Shown here: in pieces, positions 7,804-16,538 of the stretch
Layout of the letters: each line of letters starts with the position of its first letter
Numbering within the stretch: the stretch's first letter is position 1
Source of the DNA: Paenibacillus ihuae
GTDB taxonomy: Bacteria > Bacillota > Bacilli > Paenibacillales > Paenibacillaceae
Assembly (NCBI RefSeq): GCF_001368795.1
Contig: NZ_LN831198.1
Coordinates: forward strand, 3,144,506-3,185,647
Length of the DNA: 41,142 nucleotides
Direction: 5' to 3'
Made by a program: the position numbers and the translations under genes
Notes under the pieces: generated by a model
What the model was told of the DNA's origin: nothing
Databases searched by the model: none
The model's input: the letters and a program-made list of their open reading frames with translations, nothing else

Positions 7804-9207
7804 TTAAATATACGGGGTCAACGAAATATCGCCTTCCGTATAGCGAAATACAACCCGTTCCGTCGGATCTTTGACGAATCTGGTATATCTACCGATTACA
7901 ATTTTAGAACCGCCATAGATCGTTTTGATCACTTCCACTTTAGCTCTAGTCGTATCTTCAAGCATTTTCTCAATTTCCAGCACACGTTCTTTAATCCGCT
8001 TTTCCTCACGCATGTGAGACTGTTTCGTTGCGTTCAGCTTCACACGAAGCGCCACCTTGTCAGGTGACAGCTGGCCGTTGTTCGCGAGTTGATTCAGCAA
8101 ATATAGCGCCTTATTGGTTTTGTCCTCATTTTCCAGCAGGTGTTTGAGTTCCTGACGAAGCTCATTTATCTCATTACGCAGCTCAGGAACTACTCCCACT
8201 TCAATTGCCGTGGCGGTTGACATCGTATTCCCGATAGTCCGGGCTACAACTTTTTCCCCCGCCTGTACAATTCCGCCTACGATGAGGCCTTTGGTCCCAT
8301 TGCACAAAACATCATGCCCTGCGCGTATATTCGAATGCATTATACTCTGGGACACAATCACATCTTCACCAGCAACTACATTCCCATCCTGGATAAAGGA
8401 TACCTTAACATTTTTGCCGGCACTGACCAGGCCTTTATTGTATCCAATAATCCCCCCGGTAATTTCTATCGAACCGCCAGAAATCAACTCCGCGCCTTCC
8501 ACGCCTCCGACAACACGAATGTCCCCTGCAGATTTCACCGTAAACCCGGTTAACACGTTACCGCGGATAACTACTGTCCCTACAAAATCAATATTGCCTG
8601 TGCTGTAATCCACATCACCATTGACTTCGTATACAGGAAACACATTGATTTTCCCTTTGTCTGTAAGCGTAACTAAGCCGTCAATGGCCGCGTACATCGC
8701 AGTTTCGCTCTGGTCGACCAGTACGTTCTTACCAACTTTGAAGCGAGCTTCTTTCCCTGCTCTGAAAGGAATCTCCTCTCCGGTGACTGTTTTCCCCTTC
8801 TGTCCGGGTACCGGCGGAATCGTTTTCCCGATGATTTGTCCCTTCAAAACATTATGCAGACGTACCAGATCTTTGTAGTCGACCTTACCGTCTTCCTTTT
8901 CCAGCGGTTTGCGGTCTTCTTCAAGATCTACGGTCAGAACAACCTTTCCGTCAACACCATGCACCGGCTCATCACCAATTGCAATGGGTACTCTGCTGAA
9001 AAAATACTCTTCAGGGTTGCTGCTGATCCGCTTCACAATATCCCGCTGTATGCCGTAACGAACCTCATGACTGTGCAGGAAGCTCTCCAAATCTTCGAAG
9101 GAACAGGTGAAATTCTCATCCTTCTTGGAGAACTGTAGGTAGGCAATCCCTTTATCCTCAGAAAACGTAATACTTACGTATTGATCCAAAGCATAATGAC
9201 CGATCAA
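7804..9207 (-). CDS. fapA: FapA-family (DUF342) polymer-forming protein
   Basis: The 467-residue product has an N-terminal globular region (1-170) with PVPGQKGKTVTGEEIP, followed by a long series of glycine- and valine-rich hexapeptide-like turns (about 190-330: VNGDVDYSTGNIDFVGTVVI, AGDIRVVGGVEGAELISGG, AGEDVIVSQSIMHSNIRAG) typical of the DUF342 right-handed beta-helix. A C-terminal coiled coil (about 345-430) follows. Family members influence polar flagellar number through FlhF or MinD-like partners in gammaproteobacteria; its role here is unknown. The start is TTG 9207, behind AAGGGGGAG. The gene is 28 bases after the sigma factor gene, so it is probably cotranscribed. Confidence 0.9.
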   Translation of the reverse strand: MIGHYALDQYVSITFSEDKGIAYLQFSKKDENFTCSFEDLESFLHSHEVRYGIQRDIVKRISSNPEEYFFSRVPIAIGDEPVHGVDGKVVLTVDLEEDRKPLEKEDGKVDYKDLVRLHNVLKGQIIGKTIPPVPGQKGKTVTGEEIPFRAGKEARFKVGKNVLVDQSETAMYAAIDGLVTLTDKGKINVFPVYEVNGDVDYSTGNIDFVGTVVIRGNVLTGFTVKSAGDIRVVGGVEGAELISGGSIEITGGIIGYNKGLVSAGKNVKVSFIQDGNVVAGEDVIVSQSIMHSNIRAGHDVLCNGTKGLIVGGIVQAGEKVVARTIGNTMSTATAIEVGVVPELRNEINELRQELKHLLENEDKTNKALYLLNQLANNGQLSPDKVALRVKLNATKQSHMREEKRIKERVLEIEKMLEDTTRAKVEVIKTIYGGSKIVIGRYTRFVKDPTERVVFRYTEGDISLTPYI

Positions 9208-9235
9208 TATTGCTCCCCCTTGTCACCGTCTCCGG

Positions 9236-10024
9236 TTAATCATTCTGCATGAGAAGGTCGCGATTTTTCTCAAGCGTTCCCCTCAGGCGCAAAATCGCCT
9301 TTGAATGAAGCTGCGAAATACGAGAAGGGGATAATGACATCACCTCTGCGATCTCGCTTAAAGATAAATCCTCATAATATAAAAGGGACACTACGGTCCG
9401 TTCTTTCACCGTTAATTTTTCGATGCCTTTGGTGAGTGTATCGCGCAAGTAAAATTCATTCACTTTACGGTCTGGATTCTTAGCTTTATCGTCCACCAGG
9501 ATGGACATCCGTGTCTCCGACTCTTCTTCACGAATAGGGTCTTCCAATGAGCAGAGTGACATGACCGCAACATCCTGCAGCATGTTCTGAAACTCCGGCT
9601 CAGAAATATTTAAATATTGGCTCATTTCCTCGTCACTGACTGATCTTAAATATTTCTGCTCCAGCTGCTGGTAGGCATCCTCGATTTTTTTGGCTTTTTC
9701 ACGGACAGATCTGGGAACCCAATCGCTTTGGCGTAACGAGTCCAGAATAGCACCGCGTACACGCCAAGAGGCATAGGTTTGAAATTGCAATCCGCGTTTG
9801 TAGTCGAATTTCTCAATCGCATCAATAAGCCCCATTACACCATTACTGGCCAAATCGTCTTTTGATACATTTTTGGGCAGTCCGACAGCCAATCGGCTGG
9901 ACACGTAATCTACAATATGGAGGTAATTCTCAATCAGCTTTTTTTTGGCTTCAGGATCACCGTGTTCTTTCCACCGTTCCCAAAGCACGTCTGTTACCGA
10001 TAGAGAAGCTTTATGCTCGTTCAA
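9236..10024 (-). CDS. fliA: Flagellar RNA polymerase sigma factor (SigD/FliA/WhiG family)
   Basis: The 262-residue sigma-70 family protein directs RNA polymerase to late flagellar, motility and autolysin promoters. Region 2 is visible in NYLHIVDYVSSRLAVGLP and FDYKRGLQFQTYASWRVRGA followed by ILDSLRQSDWVPRSVR, region 3 in the middle, and the region 4 helix-turn-helix in LSLSEIAEVMSLSPSRISQL. The start is TTG 10024, preceded by GGGAAGGGTG. It sits near the end of the operon exactly as sigD does in B. subtilis, where its distal position matters for expression level. The cognate anti-sigma factor FlgM is not in this window. Confidence 0.96.
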   Translation of the reverse strand: MNEHKASLSVTDVLWERWKEHGDPEAKKKLIENYLHIVDYVSSRLAVGLPKNVSKDDLASNGVMGLIDAIEKFDYKRGLQFQTYASWRVRGAILDSLRQSDWVPRSVREKAKKIEDAYQQLEQKYLRSVSDEEMSQYLNISEPEFQNMLQDVAVMSLCSLEDPIREEESETRMSILVDDKAKNPDRKVNEFYLRDTLTKGIEKLTVKERTVVSLLYYEDLSLSEIAEVMSLSPSRISQLHSKAILRLRGTLEKNRDLLMQND

Positions 10025-10099
10025 TGGCTTTCACCCTTCCCAAAGTTTAGTCAGCGGGCATTATGCGGGAATGATAGTCGTTTGGCCGCAAGCACTCGC

Positions 10100-10510
10100 T
10101 TATTCTTCTTTCAGGTGACGAACGGCCTTGGCCAATTCTTCAGGATCTTTCATGGAGACCAGCTTGGGCGGCTGCAGCGGTGTAAAGGCTTCACTGCCTC
10201 CGCTTCCTTCTGCCGGCTTTGGTTTCAGAAGGTTGATCAATTCCTCATCCTCGTCCGGAGTACTGAGATCAAGCTTAGTACCAAGCATATCATCTTCCGC
10301 GGCATTTTCTCCGGTCATCTCTGGTGCCGGGGACTGTTTAACAATAAAACCCAATACCCATCCCAGGAGGAATGCAAGCACAAACCAGATAATAAATCCA
10401 TAAATCCCCCGAATTAGACTCGTCCCAAGTAAATTATGCCCGTAATTCGTAAGAAAGGTAAATAAAAAACCAATCACTCCGGATAAAATGCTTAGTAATA
10501 TTTTTCCCAT
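10100..10510 (-). CDS. Unknown membrane protein between cheD and the sigma factor gene
   Basis: I do not recognise the family. The 136-residue product has two hydrophobic helices (about residues 4-23 and 34-58, the second GFIIWFVLAFLLGWVLGFIV) and then an acidic cytoplasmic tail with DDMLGTKLDLSTPDEDEELI, a Pro-rich piece and a C-terminal helix DPEELAKAVRHLKEE. GTG 10513 or ATG 10510 could start translation; both follow AAGGA in the end of cheD, and the cheD stop overlaps or abuts the start, so translation is coupled. B. subtilis has no gene between cheD and sigD. The location implies a motility or chemotaxis role, but nothing in the sequence proves it. Confidence 0.75.
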   Translation of the reverse strand: MGKILLSILSGVIGFLFTFLTNYGHNLLGTSLIRGIYGFIIWFVLAFLLGWVLGFIVKQSPAPEMTGENAAEDDMLGTKLDLSTPDEDEELINLLKPKPAEGSGGSEAFTPLQPPKLVSMKDPEELAKAVRHLKEE

Positions 10511-10512
10511 CA

Positions 10513-11016
10513 CTATATTTCCTTAGCGCCTTTTTGCACACTGCGGATGTAAAGCACTCCTGTGCTGCAGGCAATTTCTATCGTACGCCCAAAATTTCCG
10601 CCTGTGTCTTCGGCAATTAAAGGGATGTTCAAAGCCTCTAAAGCTAGCTTACAGGATTCCACGTTACGAGGCCCGATCCTCATGGTGTCATTCCCCCCGG
10701 CAAAGGCAAACATTTGAGAGCCACCGGCCATCTTGGCTACGATCCGGCTGCGAACCGCTCCAAGCGCCAGCAAGCGGGACAACAGCTCCGGCACTGCAGT
10801 ATCCGCAAACTTGGCGATATTCATTTGACCCTCACGGGCGATCTCCGACGAAGGCAGCATCACATGCGCCATCCCCGCCAGCTTCTTCCCGGGATCAAAC
10901 ATTGTAAGACCAACGCAGGAGCCAAGTCCAGTGGTGCGGATAAGACTCTCTTGGCTGCCTACATTAAGATCTGCCATTCCAACCTTAATAATGCTTTGTT
11001 CTTCAATCATTATCAA
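10513..11016 (-). CDS. cheD: Chemoreceptor glutamine deamidase CheD
   Basis: CheD deamidates glutamines on chemoreceptors and, in the Bacillus-type pathway, binds CheC to tune adaptation. The 167-residue product contains the catalytic Cys region RTTGLGSCVGLTMFD, the His in AGMAHVMLPS, and later MAGGSQMF and GPRNVESC with GGNFGRTI, as in the family. Translation may start at TTG 11016 (six bases from AGGAG) or ATG 11010; either overlaps the end of cheC. The cheC-cheD pair is a strong marker of the Gram-positive type of chemotaxis system. Confidence 0.96.
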   Translation of the reverse strand: MIMIEEQSIIKVGMADLNVGSQESLIRTTGLGSCVGLTMFDPGKKLAGMAHVMLPSSEIAREGQMNIAKFADTAVPELLSRLLALGAVRSRIVAKMAGGSQMFAFAGGNDTMRIGPRNVESCKLALEALNIPLIAEDTGGNFGRTIEIACSTGVLYIRSVQKGAKEI

Positions 11017-11629
11017 ACGGTACTCCTAATGATTTGAAAATTTTCGGGAATGATTCGGGATCAGGAATAAGGAAAAATTGTCCTTCTATTTCATTCTGGC
11101 CTTCCAGGAACGTCGTATCAATGAGCAGTGCGTCATCCCCCATTTGGCCGAACTGCAAGAGTCCATAGCCCAGGATCGCCCCGGCCATATCCATCGCGAG
11201 AGCAGGCACAGTCGGATACATGGACAATGACGTAAAGTCTGCAAGGGAAGAAAGGTAAGAGCCGGCCAGAATATTGCCGATTTCACTCAAAGCTGAGAGC
11301 TCCATTTCACCCAGTTCCTGATCAGGAGAAATTTCAATACCTGCGACGCGGTTAAGAAGGTTCATAGCCGCTTCCGGTGTTAGAATGAAAAAGAGATTGC
11401 CGGGGGCCTCACCTTCAACCCGCAGAAACACTGCGTAAACCAGTTCTTCTGCTCCGCCGACCTTATCCGTAATTTCTTCAAAGCTCAGGAGCTGCACTTT
11501 GGGTACAGCCATATCAATCGGCTTGTTCAGGAGCTGGGATAATGCGGTGGCGGCGTTACCTGCTCCAATATTACCGACTTCCTTTAAAACATCCATTTTG
11601 AAGTCCTTGAAGTTTTTGAACAGCTCCAT
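11003..11629 (-). CDS. cheC: CheY-P phosphatase CheC
   Basis: The 208-residue product carries two copies of the phosphatase signature: the first in DVLKEVGNIGAGNAATALSQ (with the Glu and Asn used to attack phospho-Asp) and the second in SALSEIGNILAGSYLSSLAD. It dephosphorylates CheY-P and controls adaptation through CheD. The gene starts three bases after cheW ends and overlaps cheD, so cheW-cheC-cheD form a translational block. The window also encodes FliY, which has a CheC-like phosphatase domain of its own, so two CheY-P phosphatases are predicted. Confidence 0.97.
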   Translation of the reverse strand: MELFKNFKDFKMDVLKEVGNIGAGNAATALSQLLNKPIDMAVPKVQLLSFEEITDKVGGAEELVYAVFLRVEGEAPGNLFFILTPEAAMNLLNRVAGIEISPDQELGEMELSALSEIGNILAGSYLSSLADFTSLSMYPTVPALAMDMAGAILGYGLLQFGQMGDDALLIDTTFLEGQNEIEGQFFLIPDPESFPKIFKSLGVPFDND

Positions 11630-11632
11630 AAC

Positions 11633-12094
11633 CTAGCCCTCTAGGCTTTCCAGTTGCACAATTTCACTCTTATTCAGCACTTCAGTCAGGTTTAGCATAA
11701 TCAGCAGTCGATCTTCCCCGATTTTGGCCACCCCATCCAGATATTTCGCCTTGATACCGCCCACTACATCCGGTGGTGTATCGATGGAATCACGGTTCAA
11801 ATCAATGACATCATTAGCGGAATCAACAATAAATCCTACTTCCATCTCATTCACATTAACGATAATAATTCGGGTCTGATCCGTATGTTCTGCTTCTTGA
11901 ATTCCGAAACGGCCGCGCAGATCAATTACCGGAATGACCACACCTCGTAAATTAATGACTCCTTTGATAAAGGAGTAAGTCTTCGGCACACGGGTAATCG
12001 GCATCATACGTTCAATGGTTTGGACTTTTTCCACTTCAATCCCGTATTCTTCAGAGCCAAGCTTGAATACTATTACTTTGATATCATCAGCCAT
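11633..12094 (-). CDS. cheW: Chemotaxis coupling protein CheW
   Basis: The 153-residue single CheW domain bridges chemoreceptors and the kinase CheA. It reads VIVFKLGSEEYGIEVEKVQT, then ITRVPKTYSFIKGVINLRGV and VIPVIDLRGRFGI, the classical core, followed by RIIIVNVNEMEVGFIVDSAN. It follows cheA by 27 bases and precedes cheC by three. No CheV is present in this window, so this is the only stand-alone coupling protein seen here. Confidence 0.97.
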   Translation of the reverse strand: MADDIKVIVFKLGSEEYGIEVEKVQTIERMMPITRVPKTYSFIKGVINLRGVVIPVIDLRGRFGIQEAEHTDQTRIIIVNVNEMEVGFIVDSANDVIDLNRDSIDTPPDVVGGIKAKYLDGVAKIGEDRLLIMLNLTEVLNKSEIVQLESLEG

Positions 12095-12121
12095 GGAATG
12101 AACCTCCCTGTTCTATCCTAA

Positions 12122-14198
12122 TTATTTTATAAACGCATTCGGATCAATAATAAGTGCAACCTGCCCGTCGCCAAGAATAGTCGCACCGGAAATGCCTTGA
12201 ACCTCAGGCAAATATTTACCCAGATTCTTAATTACAATTTCGTTTTGTCCGATGAAGTCCTGCACAGCCAGTGCAACCAGACGTTCGCCCTTGCGGACAA
12301 CGACGATTTCTGTTTCTTCTTCCGTGCTTTCATCAAAATCAGGTACTGCATAGAATTTGCTTAGCGAAAGCAGCGGAATATGGCTGTTGCGGAACTCAAT
12401 CATTCTGTTACCATGGATTGTGCGGATCTGGGTATTTTTCACAATTCCGGTCTCTACAATCGATGAAAGCGGAATTGCATATTTTTCAGAGCCAATCTTT
12501 ACTAACATGGCAGCAATGATAGACAGGGTCAATGGAAGCTGTACCGAGAAGTTTGTACCTTTACCCGGAGTCGAATAGACAACCACATTTCCGCCAAGCG
12601 AAGTGATCTTGGATTTTACAACGTCCAAGCCTACGCCGCGTCCAGAGACATCGGAAATGACTTCTGCTGTGCTGAAGCCTGGTGCAAAGAGAAGTTGAAT
12701 CGCCTCGTCATCTGAATAGGAAGCAGCTTGTTCTTGAGTAATAATTCCTTTTTTGATTGCAGATTGCAAGATCTTCTGCGGCTTGATTCCGGCCCCATCG
12801 TCCTCAATCTCAATAAATACGTGATTACCGCTATGGAAAGCCCGCAGATTAACTGTACCGGTATCCGACTTTCCTGAGGCAAGCCGGTCTTGAATCGACT
12901 CTACACCATGGTCAACAGCGTTGCGCAGCAAATGCACCAGCGGATCTCCAATTTCATCAATGACCGTGCGGTCCAGTTCCGTTTCCGCACCTGTAACCAC
13001 AAGATCAATTTTTTTTGTCAAGGGATTTGGCGAGGTCACGAACCATGCGCGGGAACCTGTTGAATACGGTATCTACTGGCACCATCCGCAGTTTCATAAC
13101 AATGTTCTGCAAATCGCCGCTGACACGTCCCATATGCTCAACAGTTTCAGTAAGATCACCGTTCTGCACTTCAGAAGCAAGCTGTTCCAGACGGACACGG
13201 TCGATCAGCAGCTCGCTGAACAGGTTCATCAGCACATCCAATCGTTCGATATCTACGCGGATCGTTCTCGAAGGTGCTCCGCCAGTCCGTACGGGCGCTG
13301 ATTTGCCGTTCTCCTCTTTCGCTGCAGTAGCTGCTGGAGCTGTTGCAGGGGCAGATGCCGCAGACTCTTGCACAGGGGTAGCAGGAGAAGCTTCAGCTGT
13401 AGCAGCAGACATCTCCTGAGCCATCTGTGATAAGGACTCTTGGTCAAGCGCTACTGCAGTTACCTTGTCGATCTCAGACAAGTTCAAAATCATTCTTTGA
13501 ATCTCATTAGCATCCTTTTGGGTTATGTAATAGAGAGAGAATCCATAGTCGAATTTCTCCTGCTCTATGTCCTGAACCGAAGGGAAGGATTTGACCACTT
13601 CTCCTGAACGCTCCAGGAGATCAAAAACCATATAAGCCCGTACCGCCTTCAACTGACAATCCTTACGGATTGCTACGTCGACATACAGCACCTGATGTCC
13701 TTCCTGCAGCGATTGCTCCAGAACGGAATACTGGAACTCATCCAGAGATATTTGGGCATCGCCAGTGGTTGCAGCCGCAGCAGTTACTTCAGCTGCAGCA
13801 CCGGCCGCAGCAGGAACTTCCCCCCGAACGATAGCCTGAAGCGAAGATACGATAGCAGTAACATCCGCTTTACCTTCTCCCCCGCCCGTAATATCCTCTA
13901 CCATGGATTCCAGGGCATCCAAGCTTTTGAACAATGTGTCAAATATGAAATCCTGCATCCGCAGTTTATTATTGCGAACCAGATCAAGTACATTTTCCAT
14001 CTGGTGGGTTAGGGAAGCTAAATCCTCAAACCCCATTGTAGCCGCCATACCCTTTAGGGTGTGCGCAGAACGGAAAATCACCTGCACAATACTAATATCT
14101 TCAGGATTTGCTTCCAGCCCCATCATGCTCTCATTCAATGACTGCAGATGATCATTTGACTCATCAATAAACATGGATAAATATTGGTTCATGTCCAC
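12122..14198 (-). pseudogene. cheA: Chemotaxis histidine kinase CheA, interrupted by a frameshift
   Basis: The gene encodes CheA in two frames. From GTG 14198 (behind GGGGAGG) the first frame gives the P1 domain with FRSAHTLKGMAATMGF (phosphorylated His46), the CheY/CheB-binding P2 region, the P3 dimer helices and the start of P4, ending DLAKSLDKKN and a stop at 13005. The rest, from KKIDLVVTGAETELDRT, with the N-box HLLRNAVDHGVE, the GRGVGLDVVK ATP motif and the CheW-like P5, lies in the next frame to 12122. The break coincides with an A8 run (T8 at 13009-13016 on the plus strand). Removing one base restores about 691 continuous residues. As written, the kinase would lack most of its ATP-binding domain. 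The intact coding quality either side suggests a recent event or a sequencing error. Confidence 0.93.
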
Positions 14199-14232
14199 TA
14201 ACGAGCACCTCCCCTTCGAGTTCGCTTTTCCT

Positions 14233-15624
14233 TTATTTTACATTTTGTACCAGCCGTGGTGCGATTTCTTGCAACGGCAGGACATATTTAACACACTTTA
14301 ATTCCACTGCGGAACGCGGCATTCCGTATACAACGCAGGTTTCTTCACTCTCCGCAAACGTTGAGCTGACCCCTGTATCGTAAAGTGCCTTCATCATTTT
14401 TGCTCCGTCACTGCCCATCCCTGTCATGATTACCGCATGGCGCTCCAGCGCTGTCAGCGGCAGCAGTGATTCGAACATGGTATCTACGGAAGGCCGATGG
14501 CCGTTGCGTGCTTCTTCATTCGTAAGCTCAATTGCATATTGTCCTCCGGATGCCGGAACAACCTTAAGGTGAAATCCGCCAGGGGCGATATATGCCGCTC
14601 CCGGACGCAGAATCATGCCATGTTCAGCTTCTGATACCTCAAGCGGACTAAAGGTGTTCAGCCGCTGAGCAAGCGATTTAGTGAAATTGGGCGGCATATG
14701 CTGCACAATAACAATCGGCGCCGGAAAATCAGCCGGAATATTCTCCAAAAATGTTTTGAGTGCCCTTGGACCGCCCGTAGAGCAGCCTACAGCAACCAGT
14801 TTACGAAGACCTTTGGTTCCCAGTTTGCGGTCAGTGCCAGTAACTGGCGGCTCATTAAGCGAAACGGAAGGCGATTCAGGTATCGAACGGCTTTCCGGTA
14901 TAGCTGGAGCTGACTCTTTCTTACCCCGGGTTTGCAGTTTCTCGGGAGCAGCAGGCTTAGGAGGGGCAGCAGAAGGCTGGGACAAATTCCGGGTTGTCCC
15001 GTTGCCGGCAGAAGTCTTGTCAGGTAATTTGTTACTCTGCCTACCAGCCGGTTTCGCTTGATTTCCAGCAGGCTTAACAGGAGCTTCTGTAGCTTTCTTT
15101 GGCTGAACAGGCTTACGTACAGTAGGCTCTGGAACAACTGTTGGGCTTGCGGCCGGCGGTGAGGCAGTGTCTGATACCTTAACATCAGCGTTGTTGGAAG
15201 AAATCCTCGCTTCACGCTGCTCACGGGCCAGCATAGCTCCCTTCATCTGCTCCCTTAGTGCTATCCCTACTGCTGTAATATCCTGTGAATTTGAAATCGA
15301 CGGCTTACGGATAAAATCGAAAGCACCCGATTCAAGTGCAATGATGGTTTCCCTCATGCCTTCTTCATTGATACCTGACAGCATAATTACCGGCAAAGGA
15401 TGCTCGGCCATGATTACTTTAAGTGCCTCCAGGCCGTTCATCTCCGGCATTTCCACATCCATAGTCACCAGATCCGGATGAAACTCATTCACTTTCTCAA
15501 TCGCTTCCCGCCCGTTGGCAGCAGTTGCGGTTACTTTAAAGTTAGGTTCGTTTTCAATTAAATCGGAAATGATCTTACGCATAAATGCAGAATCATCCAC
15601 AACTAATACTTTATATGGCCTCAT
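14233..15624 (-). CDS. cheB: Chemotaxis response regulator and receptor methylesterase CheB
   Basis: CheB removes methyl groups from chemoreceptors when phosphorylated by CheA. The product has an N-terminal receiver domain (phospho-acceptor Asp56 in LVTMDVEMPEMNG) and a C-terminal esterase with the catalytic Ser in VAVGCSTGGPR (about 282), His in IVIVQHMPPNFT (about 309) and Asp in MTGMGSDGAK (about 406). Between them lies an unusually long linker of about 130 residues rich in Pro, Ala, Lys and Ser, making it 463 residues against roughly 357 in B. subtilis. The frame extends to an ATG at 15645 without a ribosome site; the ATG at 15624 follows AGAGGTGG and is preferred. Confidence 0.96.
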   Translation of the reverse strand: MRPYKVLVVDDSAFMRKIISDLIENEPNFKVTATAANGREAIEKVNEFHPDLVTMDVEMPEMNGLEALKVIMAEHPLPVIMLSGINEEGMRETIIALESGAFDFIRKPSISNSQDITAVGIALREQMKGAMLAREQREARISSNNADVKVSDTASPPAASPTVVPEPTVRKPVQPKKATEAPVKPAGNQAKPAGRQSNKLPDKTSAGNGTTRNLSQPSAAPPKPAAPEKLQTRGKKESAPAIPESRSIPESPSVSLNEPPVTGTDRKLGTKGLRKLVAVGCSTGGPRALKTFLENIPADFPAPIVIVQHMPPNFTKSLAQRLNTFSPLEVSEAEHGMILRPGAAYIAPGGFHLKVVPASGGQYAIELTNEEARNGHRPSVDTMFESLLPLTALERHAVIMTGMGSDGAKMMKALYDTGVSSTFAESEETCVVYGMPRSAVELKCVKYVLPLQEIAPRLVQNVK

Positions 15625-15662
15625 AGCATTTCCACCTCTGTCCATCTAATTCTGAACAATTA

Positions 15663-16538
15663 CTATTTTCGCTTCAACCACTTGTTGATAAATCCCTTGA
15701 TGCCCTGCACCTTGGTTGTATCCGCCGAATCGGCGGCCAGGTAATTGAGGGCAAGCCGTTGCACGTCTTTGGCTGCTGCACTGTTCGGAAAAGCCACTGA
15801 GAATGGAACTTGTTTTTTGACTGCCTGAACCACATGCGCATCACTGCTGATAAATCCCAAGAAAGAAATGTCCAATTGCAAAAAGCGGCTGGCCGCCATG
15901 CGGATTTTATCGCTGGTGCCTCTTGCTTCCCTTTCATCCCCCGCCTGATTAACAATCAGCTTGAAGGAGACATTAGGATAAGAATTGTGCACAACCTTCA
16001 TCAGTGCGTATGCATCCGTTATTGCGGTTGGCTCCGGTGTAGTCACCACCAGACAATCATCTGCTGAGGTTATAAATTTTAGCGTCTCCTTGGAAAGCCC
16101 CGCCCCCGTATCGAACAAGATGAAATCCATCGTGTCGGCGATTTGTGCAATTTGGGTTGTAAAGTAATTCAAATCGGTTTCCGAGAGGGAAAAAAGTTCA
16201 TCCATACCCGAACCGCCTGCAATAAACGGCAGACCACCAGGTCCAATCTGGATAATCTGCCCGATATCCGCTTCTCTTTTTAACAGATGGTACAGATTGT
16301 ATTTAGCCGATACTCCCATAAGCACGTCGATGTTGGCCATTCCGATATCGGCATCGAACAAAAGTACCCGCCTACCCATCGCTTTTAGAGCTAAAGCAAA
16401 GTTAAGCGTGAAATTCGATTTTCCGACACCGCCTTTTCCGCTGCAGACGGTAATAATCCGGGCGGAGGCTCCGCCACCGGACACGCGTTTGGAGTCCTGG
16501 CTTGATACCAGCTGTCTCAAAGATTGCGCCTGATCCAT
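15663..16538 (-). CDS. flhG: FlhG (YlxH) MinD-type ATPase controlling flagellar placement
   Basis: The 291-residue ParA/MinD family ATPase works with FlhF to set flagellum number and position. The N-terminal DQAQSLRQLV is the short helix known to stimulate the FlhF GTPase. The deviant Walker A is CSGKGGVGKSN, followed by LLFDADIGMANIDVLMG and DFILFDTGAGLS (Walker B region). The C-terminus ends in a basic helix, GFINKWLKRK, consistent with membrane targeting. The start ATG overlaps the flhF stop by one base, so the two partners are translationally coupled. Confidence 0.95.
   Translation of the reverse strand: MDQAQSLRQLVSSQDSKRVSGGGASARIITVCSGKGGVGKSNFTLNFALALKAMGRRVLLFDADIGMANIDVLMGVSAKYNLYHLLKREADIGQIIQIGPGGLPFIAGGSGMDELFSLSETDLNYFTTQIAQIADTMDFILFDTGAGLSKETLKFITSADDCLVVTTPEPTAITDAYALMKVVHNSYPNVSFKLIVNQAGDEREARGTSDKIRMAASRFLQLDISFLGFISSDAHVVQAVKKQVPFSVAFPNSAAAKDVQRLALNYLAADSADTTKVQGIKGFINKWLKRK

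Noticed and set aside
12122..13039. The C-terminal half of CheA as a separate gene starting at 13039
   Set aside because: Its first residues come from the overlapping frame, it has no ribosome site, and its content is the continuation of CheA P4 and P5.
16343..16353. GCCGATAT on the minus strand inside flhG, resembling a sigma-D -10 box
   Set aside because: No TAAA-type -35 at about 15 bases upstream; it is simply part of the conserved DADIGMANI codons.
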